DNA of 64,000 nucleotides from Hippophae tibetana (Eukaryota > Streptophyta > Magnoliopsida > Rosales > Elaeagnaceae). How positions within the stretch are numbered: the stretch's first letter is position 1; every line of letters starts with the position of its first letter. Both the position numbers and the translations under genes were made by a program. Positions 24,593-37,498 of the stretch are shown here, piece after piece. The notes beneath the pieces were generated by a model, which saw only the letters and a list, made by a program, of their open reading frames with translations, did no database searches and was not told where the DNA came from. The stretch covers positions 31,360,001 through 31,424,000 of the forward strand of contig CM072801.1 of assembly GCA_037013495.1 (NCBI GenBank), given 5' to 3'.

Positions 24593-25885
24593 CTTCTAAT
24601 AGGTTGGTGGAATCACATTGCATTGTTTACAGTTCTTGTTCTTTTGGGTTCCAATAAGATCATCTTAACACTTTTCTAAGAAATTTACTCATTCTTAATC
24701 CTTTGAGATCCTATGTTGTTCGCCTAAAGGTTCCGCATCATTTTGTATCAAAGCCTTGGTTGCTGAAAATATGGTATCTATCTTCATATATTCATTTTTT
24801 GAATTTTACAATTAAAAAAACTTTGTCCATTTAATTTTCTTTGCTTTCATAAGTAACAAACCACAAAGAAAGATAGATATTTGTATAACAAGTCTTGTGT
24901 TTTCTTACAATTTTGTAGTCATTATTTTGTCTTTCGACTTAATTTCCTAGTTTTATTTAAATTCTTTGTACCTTTTTCTTGTTTTATGTTTTCTGTGTGC
25001 AACCTATTTTTTCTTTTGAAAGAAACAATAGAGCTACTGCATTTCGTAGTTTCTAGGAAAAACTAGGTTATTAATATGGGTGGCAAATTTAAACTGTTGT
25101 AACTTTTAATTCGTGCATCGAAATGACTATTGTACTGTATCAAATTGTAGCTCTTTCGATTCCTGAAAACACACTGCAAGAATAGTTTAGTTATCGGCAT
25201 TTTTTTAAGCAAAATTTCTTTGGTTACACTACTTTCCAACCTCTAATAGATAGGTGGCATCTCATTGCGTTGTAAGCTGTTCTTGTTCTTTTGGGTTCAA
25301 ATTTGATCATCTTAACCCATTTCGAAGCAATTTACTCATTCTTAATCTTTTGAGTTCCTAGGTTTTCCGTATAGAGGTTCCGCATCATTTGGTATCAAAG
25401 CCTTTGTTGCCGAAAATATGTTATCTATCTTCTTATATTTATTTTTTGAATTTTACATTTAAAAAAACTTTGTCCAATGAATATTTTGTGTTTTGATTAG
25501 AGACAAATATCAAAGAAAGATAGATATTTGTATACCAAGTTTTGTGTTTGCTATTAATTTTTTTTTCATCATTTTGTCTTTTGATTTCATTTCCTTTCTT
25601 TCTTTAAATTCTTTGTACTTTTTTCTTGTGTAATGTTTTCTCTGTTCAATCTGTTTTTTTTATTGAAAGGAACTATAGAGATACTACTGTTCATAGTTTC
25701 AGGAAAAACAAGGTTATTAATATCGGTGGCAATATTAAACAATTGTAACTTTTAATTCGTGCATCGAAATGACTATTATAATGTAGAAAATAGCACCTCT
25801 TTCGACTCCTAAAAAGACAATGAAAGATTGGTTTAGTTATCGCCATTTTTTTAACCAAATTTACTTTGTTTACAATACTTGCCAA
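24593..25885 (+). repeat. Chimeric N/V dimer
   Basis: The A unit begins as N (GGTGGAATCACATTG, CCAATAAGATCATC). It becomes V by the TTTTGTATCAAAGCC at about 24740, and stays V (TTTACAATTAAAAAAAC, GGTGGCAAATTTAAAC). The B unit is the type that precedes V units (AAATATCAAAG, GTTATCGCCATTTTT). This is a single-exchange chimera with its switch between about 24.68 and 24.74 kb. Confidence 0.8.
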
Positions 25886-27177
25886 CTTCTAATAGGTTGG
25901 TGGAATCTCATTGCATTGTTTTCAGTTCTTGTTCTTTTGGGTTTCAATTTGATCATCTTAACCCTTTTCTAAGCAATTTACTCATTCTTAATCCTTTGAG
26001 ATCCTATGTTGTTCGCGTAAAGGTTCCGCATCATTTTGTATCAAAGCCTTGGTTGCTGAAAATATGGTATCTATCTTCATATATTCATTTTTTGAATTTT
26101 ACAATTAAAAAAACTTTGTCCATTTAATTTTCTTTGCTTTCATAAGTAACAAACCACAAAGAAAGATAGATATTTGTATAACAAGTCTTGTGTTTTCTTA
26201 CAATTTTGTAGTCATTATTTTGTCTTTCGACTTAATTTCCTAGTTTTATTTAAATTCTTTGTACCTTTTTCTTGTTTTATGTTTTCTGTGTGCAACCTAT
26301 TTTTGCTTTTGAAAGAAACAATAGAGCTACTGCATTTCGTAGTTTCTAGAAAAAACTAGGTTATTAATATGGGTGGCAAATTTAAACTGTTGTAACTTTT
26401 AATTCGTGCATCGAAATGACTATTGTACTGTATCAAATTGTAGCTCTTTCGATTCCTGAAAACACACTGCAAGAATAGTTTAGTTATCGGCATTTTTTTA
26501 AGCAAAATTTCTTTGGTTACACTACTTTCCAACCTCTAATAGATAGGTGGCATCTCATTGCGTTGTAAGCTGTTCTTGTTCTTTTGGGTTCAAATTTGAT
26601 CATCTTAACCCATTTCGAAGCAATTTACTCATTCTTAATCTTTTGAGTTCCTAGGTTGTTCGCATGAAGGTTATGCATCATTTGGTATCAAAGCCTTTGT
26701 TGCCGAAAATATGTTATCTATCTTCTTATATTTATTTTTTGAATTTTACATTTAAAAAAACTTTGTCCATTGTATTTTCTGTGTTTTGATTAGAACAAAT
26801 CACAAAGAAAGATAGCTATTTGTATACCAAGTCTTGTTTTTCCTATTAATTTTGTTGTCATTATTTTGTCTTTCGATTTCATTTCCTTCCTTTCTTTAAA
26901 TTCTTTGTACCGTTTTCTTGTTTAATGTTTTCTATGTTCAATCTGTTTTTTTTATTCAAAGAAAACATAGAGATACTACAGTTAATAGTTTCAAGAAAAA
27001 CAAGGTTATTAATATCGGTAGCAATATTAAACTACTGTAACTTTTAATTCGTGCATCGAAATGACTCTTTTAATGTAGCAAATAGCACCTCTTTCGACTC
27101 CTAAAAAGACAATGAAAGAATAGTTTAGTTATCGGTATTTTTGTAACCAAAATTACTTTGTTTACAATACTTGCCAA
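25886..27177 (+). repeat. V-family dimer, third block
   Basis: The A unit matches the V units at 18135 and 19428. The B unit matches that of 11682-12974 (CCATTGTATTTTC, GATAGCTATTTG, CGGTATTTTTGTAACC), including the match missing at 20.3 kb because of the patch. It starts the third V-W-N series. Confidence 0.84.
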
Positions 27178-28466
27178 CCTCTAATAGGTTGGCTGCATCT
27201 CATTGCATTGTGTTCAGTTCTTGTTCTTTTGGGTTTCAATTTGATCATCTTAACCCTTTTCTAACAATTTACTCATTCTTAATCCTTTGAGATCCTATGT
27301 TGTTCGCCTAAAGGTTCCGCATCATTTGGTATCAAATCCTTGGTTGCTGAAAATATGGTATCTATCTTCATATATTCATTTTTTGAATTTTACATTTAAA
27401 AAAACTTTGTCCATTTAATTTTCTTTGCTTTCATAAGTAACAAACCACAAAGAAAGATTGATATTTGTATAACAAGTCTTGTGTTTTCTTACAATTTTGT
27501 AGTCATTATTTTGTCTTTCGACTTAATTTCCTAGTTTTATTTAAATTCTTTTTACCTTTTTCCTGTTTTATGTTTTCTCTGTGCAACCTATTTTGGCTTT
27601 TAGAAGAAACAATAGAGCTACTACTTTTCGTAGTTTCCAGAAAAACTAGGTTATTAATATTTGTCGTAGTATTAAACTATTGTAACTTTTAATTGGTGTA
27701 TTGAAATGACTATTATACTGTATCAAATCGTAGCTCTTTCGATTCCTAAAAAAACACTGCAAGAATATTTTAGTTATCGGCATTTTTTTGCAAAATTAAT
27801 TTGTTTACACTACTTGCCAACCTCTAAAAGATAGGTGGCATCTCATTGCGTTGTAAGCTGTTCTTGTTCTTTTGGGTTCAAATTTGATCATCTTAACCCA
27901 TTTCGAAGCAATTTACTCATTCCTAATCTTTTGAGTTCCTAGGTTGTTCGCATAAAGGTTCCGCATCCTTTGGTATCAAAGCCTTTGTTGCCGAAAATAT
28001 GTTATCTATCTTCTTATATTTATTTTTTGAATTTTACATTTAAAAAAACTTTGTCCATTGAATTTTCTGTGTTTTGATTAGACACAAATCACAAAGAAAG
28101 ATAGATAATTGTATACCAATTCTTGTGTTTCCTATTAATTTTGTTGTCATTATTTTGTCTTTCGATTTCATTTCCTTTCTTTCTTTAAATTCTTTGTACC
28201 TTTTTCTTGTGTAATGTTTTCTGTGTTCAATCCGTTTTTTTTATTGAAAGAAACAATAGAGATACTAAAGTTCATAGTTTGAAGAAAAACAAGGTTATTA
28301 ATATCGGTGGCAATATTAAACTATTGTAACTTTTAATTCGTGCATCGAAATGACTATTGTAATGTAGCAAATAGCACCTTTTTCGATTCCTAAAAAGACA
28401 ATGAAAGAGTAGTTTAGTTATCGGCATTTTTTTAACCAAAATAACTTTGTTTACAATACTTGCCAA
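27178..28466 (+). repeat. W-family dimer, third copy (1289 bp)
   Basis: It has the same private markers and the same length as the other two W dimers. Its start reads GGTTGGCTGCATCTC against GGTTGGTTGCATCTC in the first copy. Its B keeps the GATAATTGTATACCAATTC marker. Confidence 0.86.
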
Positions 28467-31400
28467 CTTCTAATAGGTTTGTGGCATCACATTGCATTGT
28501 TTACAGTTCTTGTTCTTTTGGGTTCCAATAAGATCATCTTAACACTTTTCTAAGAAATTTACTCATTCTTAATCCTTTGAGATCCTATGTTGTTCGCCTA
28601 AAGGTTCCGCATCATTTGGTATAAAGCCTTGGTTGCTGAAAATATGGTATCTTCTTCATATATTCATTTTTTGAATTTTACATTTAAAAAAACTTTGTCC
28701 ATTTAATTTTCTTTGCTTTCATAAGTAACAAACCCCAAAGAAAGATAGATATTTGTATAACAAGTCTTGTGTTTTCTTACAATTTTGTAATCATTATTTT
28801 GTCTTTCGACTTAATTTCCTAGTTTTATTTAAATTCTTTGTAACTTTTTCTTGTTTTATGTTTTCTGTGTGCAACCTATTTTTTCTTTTGAAAGAAACAA
28901 TAGAGCTACTCCATTTCGTAGTTTCAAGAAAAACTAGGTTATTAATATGGGTGGCAACTTTAAACTGTTGTAACTTTTAATTCGTGCATCGAAATGACTA
29001 TTGTACTGTATCAAATTGTAGCTCTTTCGATTCCTGAAAACACACTGCAAGAATAGTTTAGTTATCGGCATTTTTTGAACCAAAATTTCTTTGTTTACAC
29101 TAATTTCCAACCTCTAATAGATAGGTGGCATCTCATTGCGTTGTACGCTGTTCTTGTTTTTTTGGGTTCAAATTTGATCATCTTAACCCATTTCGAAGCA
29201 ATTTACTCATTCTTAATCTTTTGAGTTCCTAGGTTTTCCGTATAGAGGTTCCGCATCATTTGGTATCAAAGCCTTTGTTGCCGAAAATATGTTATCTATC
29301 TTCTTATATTTATTTTTTGAATTTTACATTTAAAAAAACTTTGTCCATTGAATATTCTGAGGTTTGATTAGACACAAATCACAAAGAAAGATAGATATTT
29401 GTATACCAAGTCTTGTGTTTCCTATTAATTTTGTTGTCATTATGTTGTCTTTCGATTTCATTTCCTTTCTTTCTTTAAATTCTTTGTACCTTTTTCTTGT
29501 GTAATGTTTTCTGTGTTCAATCTGTTTTTTTTATTGAAAGAAACAATAGAGATACTAAAGTTCATAGTTTGAAGAAAAACAAGGTTATTAATATAGGTGG
29601 CAATATTAAACTATTGTAACTTTTAATTCGTGCATCGAAATGACTATTGTAATGTAGCAAATAGCACCTTTTTCGATTCCTAAAAAGACAATGAAAGAGT
29701 AGTTTAGTTATCGGCATTTTTTTAACCAAAATAACTTTGTTTACAATACTTGCCAACTTCTAATAGGTTGGTGGAATCACATTGCATTGTTTACAGTTCT
29801 TGTTCTTTTGGGTTCCAATAAGATCATCTTAACACTTTTCTAAGAAATTTACTCATTCTTAATCCTTTGAGATCCTATGTTGTTCGCCTAAAGGTTCCGC
29901 ATCATTTGGTATAAAGCCTTGGTTGCTGAAAATATGGTATCTTCTTCATATATTCATTTTTTGAATTTTACATTTAAAAAAACTTTGTCCATTTAATTTT
30001 CTTTGCTTTCATAAGTAACAAACCCCAAAGAAAGATAGATATTTGTATAACAAGTCTTGTGTTTTCTTACAATTTTGTAATCATTATTTTGTCTTTCGAC
30101 TTAATTTCCTAGTTTTATTTAAATTCTTTGTAACTTTTTCTTGTTTTATGTTTTCTGTGTGCAACCTATTTTTTCTTTTGAAAGAAACAATAGAGCTACT
30201 CCATTTCGTAGTTTCAAGAAAAACTAGGTTATTAATATGGGTGGCAACTTTAAACTGTTGTAACTTTTAATTCGTGCATCGAAATGACTATTGTACTGTA
30301 TCAAATTGTAGCTCTTTCGATTCCTGAAAACACACTGCAAGAATAGTTTAGTTATCGGCATTTTTTGAACCAAAATTTCTTTGTTTACACTAATTTCCAA
30401 CCTCTAATAGATAGGTGGCATCTCATTGTGTTGTACGCTGTTCTTGTTTTTTTGGGTTCAAATTTGATCATCTTAACCCATTTCGAAGCAATTTACTCAT
30501 TCTTAATCTTTTGAGTTCCTAGGTTTTCCGTATAGAGGTTCCGCATCATTTGGTATCAAAGCCTTTGTTGCCGAAAATATGTTATCTATCTTCTTATATT
30601 TATTTTTTGAATTTTACATTTAAAAAAACTTTGTCCATTGAATATTCTGAGGTTTGATTAGACACAAATCACAAAGAAAGATAGATATTTGTATACCAAG
30701 TCTTGTGTTTCCTATTAATTTTGTTGTCATTATGTTGTCTTTCGATTTCATTTCCTTTCTTTCTTTAAATTCTTTGTACCTTTTTCTTGTGTAATGTTTT
30801 CTGTGTTCAATCTGTTTTTTTTATTGAAAGAAACAATAGAGATACTAAAGTTCATAGTTTGAAGAAAAACAAGGTTATTAATATAGGTGGCAATATTAAA
30901 CTATTGTAACTTTTAATTCGTGCATCGAAATGACTATTGTAATGTAGCAAATAGCACCTTTTTCGATTCCTAAAAAGACAATGAAAGAGTAGTTTAGTTA
31001 TCGGCATTTTTTTAACCAAAATAACTTTGTTTACAATACTTGCCAACTTCTAATAGGTTGGTGGCATCACATTGCATTGTTTACAGTTCTTGTTCTTTTG
31101 GGTTCCAATAAGATCATCTTAACACTTTTCTAAGAAATTTACTCATTCTTAATCCTTTGAGATCCTATGTTGTTCGCCTAAAGGTTCCGCATCATTTGGT
31201 ATAAAGCCTTGGTTGCTGAAAATATGGTATCTTCTTCATATATTCATTTTTTGAATTTTACATTTAAAAAAACTTTGTCCATTTAATTTTCTTTGCTTTC
31301 ATAAGTAACAAACCCCAAAGAAAGATAGATATTTGTATAACAAGTCTTGTGTTTTCTTACAATTTTGTAATCATTATTTTGTCTTTCGACTTAATTTCCT

Positions 31401-33626
31401 AGTTTTATTTAAATTCTTTGTAACTTTTTCTTGTTTTATGTTTTCTGTGTGCAACCTATTTTTTCTTTTGAAAGAAACAATAGAGCTACTCCATTTCGTA
31501 GTTTCAAGAAAAACTAGGTTATTAATATGGGTGGCAACTTTAAACTGTTGTAACTTTTAATTCGTGCATCGAAATGACTATTGTACTGTATCAAATTGTA
31601 GCTCTTTCGATTCCTGAAAACACACTGCAAGAATAGTTTAGTTATCGGCATTTTTTGAACCAAAATTTCTTTGTTTACACTAATTTCCAACCTCTAATAG
31701 ATAGGTGGCATCTCATTGCGTTGTACGCTGTTCTTGTTTTTTTGGGTTCAAATTTGATCATCTTAACCCATTTCGAAGCAATTTACTCATTCTTAATCTT
31801 TTGAGTTCCTAGGTTTTCCGTATAGAGGTTCCGCATCATTTGGTATCAAAGCCTTTGTTGCCGAAAATATGTTATCTATCTTCTTATATTTATTTTTTGA
31901 ATTTTACATTTAAAAAAACTTTGTCCATTGAATATTCTGAGGTTTGATTAGACACAAATCACAAAGAAAGATAGATATTTGTATACCAAGTCTTGTGTTT
32001 CCTATTAATTTTGTTGTCATTATGTTGTCTTTCGATTTCATTTCCTTTCTTTCTTTAAATTCTTTGTACCTTTTTCTTGTGTAATGTTTTCTGTGTTCAA
32101 TCTGTTTTTTTTATTGAAAGAAACAATAGAGATACTAAAGTTCATAGTTTGAAGAAAAACAAGGTTATTAATATAGGTGGCAATATTAAACTATTGTAAC
32201 TTTTAATTCGTGCATCGAAATGACTATTGTAATGTAGCAAATAGCACCTTTTTCGATTCCTAAAAAGACAATGAAAGAGTAGTTTAGTTATCGGCATTTT
32301 TTTAACCAAAATAACTTTGTTTACAATACTTGCCAACTTCTAATAGGTTGGTGGCATCACATTGCATTGTTTACAGTTCTTGTTCTTTTGGGTTCCAATA
32401 AGATCATCTTAACACTTTTCTAAGAAATTTACTCATTCTTAATCCTTTGAGATCCTATGTTGTTCGCCTAAAGGTTCCGCATCATTTGGTATAAAGCCTT
32501 GGTTGCTGAAAATATGGTATCTTCTTCATATATTCATTTTTTGAATTTTACATTTAAAAAAACTTTGTCCATTTAATTTTCTTTGCTTTCATAAGTAACA
32601 AACCCCAAAGAAAGATAGATATTTGTATAACAAGTCTTGTGTTTTCTTACAATTTTGTAATCATTATTTTGTCTTTCGACTTAATTTCCTAGTTTTATTT
32701 AAATTCTTTGTAACTTTTTCTTGTTTTATGTTTTCTGTGTGCAACCTATTTTTTCTTTTGAAAGAAACAATAGAGCTACTCCATTTCGTAGTTTCAAGAA
32801 AAACTAGGTTATTAATATGGGTGGCAACTTTAAACTGTTGTAACTTTTAATTCGTGCATCGAAATGACTATTGTACTGTATCAAATTGTAGCTCTTTCGA
32901 TTCCTGAAAACACACTGCAAGAATAGTTTAGTTATCGGCATTTTTTGAACCAAAATTTCTTTGTTTACTCTAATTTCCAACCTCTAATAGATAGGTGGCA
33001 TCTCATTGCGTTGTACGCTGTTCTTGTTTTTTTGGGTTCAAATTTGATCATCTTAACCCATTTCGAAGCAATTTACTCATTCTTAATCTTTTGAGTTCCT
33101 AGGTTTTCCGTATAGAGGTTCCGCATCATTTGGTATCAAAGCCTTTGTTGCCGAAAATATGTTATCTATCTTCTTATATTTATTTTTTGAATTTTACATT
33201 TAAAAAAACTTTGTCCATTGAATATTCTGAGGTTTGATTAGACACAAATCACAAAGAAAGATAGATATTTGTATACCAAGTCTTGTGTTTCCTATTAATT
33301 TTGTTGTCATTATGTTGTCTTTCGATTTCATTTCCTTTCTTTCTTTAAATTCTTTGTACCTTTTTCTTGTGTAATGTTTTCTGTGTTCAATCTGTTTTTT
33401 TTATTGAAAGAAACTATAGAGATACTACAGTTCATAGTTTCAAGAAAAACAAGGTTATTAATATAGGTGGCAATATTATACTATTGTAACTTTTAATTCG
33501 TGCATCGAAATGACTATTATAATGTAGCCAATCGCACCTCTTTCGACTCCTAAAAAGAAAATGAAAGAATAGTTTAGTTATCGGCATTTTTTTAACCAAA
33601 TTTACTTTGTTTACAATAATTGCCAA
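28467..33626 (+). repeat. N-family dimers, expanded block (four units of 1290 bp)
   Basis: Unit starts are 28467, 29757, 31047 and 32337, all exactly 1290 bp apart. The copies are nearly identical; differences are single bases, such as GGTGGAATCACATTG against GGTGGCATCACATTG at the unit start and GTTTACTC for GTTTACAC in the last unit. The last B switches from N to F type at about 33.41 kb (ACTATAGAGATACTACAG, then TAGCCAATCGCACC). This is a recent local amplification. Confidence 0.88.
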
Positions 33627-36600
33627 CTTCTAATAGGTTGGTGGCATCTCATTGCATTGTTTTCAGTATTTTTTCTTTTGGGTTTCAATCTGATCATCTT
33701 AACCCTTTTCTAAGCAATTTACTCATTCTTAATCCTTTGAGATCCTATGTTGTTCGCCTAAAGGTTCCGTATGATTTGGTATCAAAGCCTTGGTTGCTGA
33801 AAATATGGTATCTTTCTTCATATATTCATTTTTTGAATTTTACATTTAAAAAAACATTGTCATTTAATTTTCTTTGCTTTCATAAGTCACAAACCACAAA
33901 GAAAGATAGATATTTGTATAAGAAGTCTTGTGTTTTCTTACAATTTTGTAGTCATCATTTTGTCTTTCGACTTAATTTCCTAGTTTTATTTAAATTCTTT
34001 GTAACTTTTTCTTGTTTTATGTTTTCTGTGTGCAACCTATTTTTGCTTTTGAAAGAAACAATAGAGCTACTGCATTTCGTAGTTTCTAGAAAAACTAGGT
34101 TATTAATATGGGTGGCAACTTTAAACTGTTGTAACTTTTAATTCGTGCATCGAAATGACAATTGTACTGTATCAAATTGTAGCTCTTTCGATTCCTGAAA
34201 ACACACTGCAAGAATAGTTTAGTTATCGGCATTTTTTGAACCAAAATTTCTTTGTTTACTCTAATTTCCAACCTCTAATAGATAGGTGGCATCTCATTGC
34301 GTTGTACCCTGTTCTTGTTTTTTTGGGTTCAAATTTGATCATCTTAACCCATTTCGAAGCAATTTACTCATTCTTAATCTTTTGAGTTCTTAGGTTTTCC
34401 GTATAGAGGTTCCGCATCATTTGGTATCAAAGCCTTTGTTGCTGAAAATATGTTATCTATCTTCTTATATTTATTTTTTGAATTTTACATTTAAAAAAAC
34501 TTTGTCCAATGAATATTCTGTGTTTTGATTAGAGACAAATCACAAAGAAAGATAGATATTTGTATACCAAGTCTTGTGTTTCCTATTAATTTTGTTTTCA
34601 TTATTTTGTCTTTCGATTTCGTTTCCTTTCTTTCTTTAAATTGTTTGTACTTTTTTCTTGTGTAATGTTTTCTGTGTTCAATCTGTTTTTTTTATTGAAA
34701 GAAACTATAGAGATACTACAGTTCATAGTTTCAAGAAAAACAAGGTTATTAATATAGGTGGCAATATTATACTATTGTAACTTTTAATTCGTGCATCGAA
34801 ATGACTATTATAATGTAGCCAATCGCACCTCTTTCGACTCCTAAAAAGAAAATGAAAGAATAGTTTAGTTATCGGCATTTTTTTAACCAAATTTACTTTG
34901 TTTACAATAATTGCCAACTTCTAATAGGTTGGTGGCATCTCATTGCATTGTTTTCAGTTCTTTTTCTTTTGGGTTTCAATCTGATCATCTTAACCCTTTT
35001 CTAAGCAATTTACTCATTCTTAATCCTTTGAGATCCTATGTTGTTCGCCTAAAGGTTCCGTATGATTTGGTATCAAAGCCTTGGTTGCTGAAAATATGGT
35101 ATCTTTCTTCATATATTCATTTTTTGAATTTTACATTTAAAAAAACATTGTCATTTAATTTTCTTTGCTTTCATAAGTCACAAACCACAAAGAAAGATAG
35201 ATATTTGTATAAGAAGTCTTGTGTTTTCTTACAATTTTGTAGTCATCATTTTGTCTTTCGACTTAATTTCCTAGTTTTATTTAAATTCTTTGTAACTTTT
35301 TCTTGTTTTATGTTTTCTGTGTGCAACCTATTTTTGCTTTTGAAAGAAACAATAAAGCTGCTGCATTTCGTAGTTTCTAGAAAAACTAGGTTATTAATAT
35401 GGGTGGCAACTTTAAACTGTTGTAACTTTTAATTCGTGCATCGAAATGACAATTGTACTGTATCAAATTGTAGCTCTTTCGATTCCTGAAAACACACTGC
35501 AAGAATAGTTTAGTTATCGGCATTTTTTTAACCAAAATTTCTTTGTTTACGCTAATTTCCAACCTCTAATAGATAGGTGGCATCTCATTGCGTTGTACGC
35601 TGTTCTTGTTTTTTTGGGTTCAAATTTGATCATCTTAACCCATTTCGAAGCAATTTACTCATTCTTAATCTTTTGAGTTCCTAGGTTTTCCGTATAGAGG
35701 TTCCGCATCATTTGGTATCAAAGCCTTTGTTGCTGAAAATATGTTATCTATCTTCTTATATTTATTTTTTGAATTTTACATTTAAAAAAACTTTGTCCAA
35801 TGAATATTCTGTGTTTTGATTAGAGACAAATCACAAAGAAAGATAGATATTTGTATACCAAGTCTTGTGTTTCCTATTAATTTTGTTTTGATTATTTTGT
35901 CTTTCGATTTCATTTACTTTCTTTCTTTAAATTGTTTGTACTTTTTTCTTGTGTAATGTTTTCTGTGTTCAATCTGTTTTTTTTATTGAAAGAAACTATA
36001 GAGATACTACTGTTCATAGTTTCAAGAAAAACAAGGTTATTAATATAGGTGGCAATATTATACTATTGTAACTTTTAATTCGTGCATCGAAATGACTATT
36101 ATAATGTAGCCAATCGCACCTCTTTCGACTCCTAAAAAGAAAATGAAAGAATAGTTTAGTTATCGGCATTTTTTTAACCAAATTTACTTTGTTTACAATA
36201 ATTGCCAACTTCTAATAGGTTGGTGGCATCTCATTGCATTGTTTTCAGTTCTTTTTCTTTTGGGTTTCAATCTGATCATCTTAACCCTTTTCTAAGCAAT
36301 TTACTCATTCTTAATCCTTTGAGATCCTATGTTGTTCGCCTAAAGGTTCCGTATGATTTGGTATCAAAGCCTTGGTTGCTGAAAATATGGTATCTTTCTT
36401 CATATATTCATTTTTTGAATTTTACATTTAAAAAAACATTGTCATTTAATTTTCTTTGCTTTCATAAGTCACAAACCACAAAGAAAGATAGATATTTGTA
36501 TAAGAAGTCTTGTGTTTTCTTACAATTTTGTAGTCATCATTTTGTCTTTCGACTTAATTTCCTAGTTTTATTTAAATTCTTTGTAACTTTTTCTTGTTTT

Positions 36601-37498
36601 ATGTTTTCTGTGTGCAACCTATTTTTGCTTTTGAAAGAAACAATAGAGCTACTGCATTTCGTAGTTTCTAGAAAAACTAGGTTATTAATATGGGTGGCAA
36701 CTTTAAACTGTTGTAACTTTTAATTCGTGCATCGAAATGACTATTGTACTGTATCAAATTGTAGCTCTTTCGATTCCTGAAAACACACTGCAAGAATAGT
36801 TTAGTTATCGGCATTTTTTTAACCAAAATTTCTTTGTTTACACTAATTTCCAACCTCTAATAGATAGGTGGCATCTCATTGCGTTGTACGCTGTTCTTGT
36901 TTTTTTGGGTTCAAATTTGATCATCTTAACCCATTTCGAAGCAATTTACTCATTCTTAATCTTTTGAGTTCCTAGGTTTTCCGTATAGAGGTTCCACATC
37001 ATTTGGTATCAAAGCCTTTGTTGCTGAAAATATGTTATCTATCTTCTTATATTTATTTTTTGAATTTTACATTTAAAAAAACTTTGTCCAATGAATATTC
37101 TGTGTTTTGATTAGAGACAAATCACAAAGAAAGATAGATATTTGTATACCAAGTCTTGTGTTTCCTATTAATTTTGTTTTCATTATTTTGTCTTTCGATT
37201 TCGTTTCCTTTTGTTCTTTAAATTCTTTGTACTTTTTTCTTATGTAATGTTTTCTGTGTTCAATCTGTTTTTTTATTGAAAGAAACTATAGAGATACTAC
37301 TGTTCATAGTTTCAAGAAAAACAAGGTTATTAATATTAATGGCAATATTAAACAATTGTAACTTTTAATTCGTGCATCGAAATGACTATTATAATGTAGC
37401 CAATCGCACCTCTTTCGACTCCTAAAAAGACAATGAAAGAATAGTTTAGTTATCGGCATTTTTTTAACCAAATTTACTTTGTTTACAATAATTGCCAA
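33627..37498 (+). repeat. F-family dimers, third block (three units)
   Basis: Unit starts are 33627, 34918 and 36209. They match the F units at 10390 and 16845, with CAGTTCTTTTTCTTTTGGG (or TATTTTTTC in the first), CCGTATGATTTGG, GTATAAGAAGTCTTG and TAGCCAATCGCACC. The final B is modified (CGTTTCCTTTTGTTC, ATATTAATGGCAATATT) and leads into the more diverged region. Confidence 0.86.
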
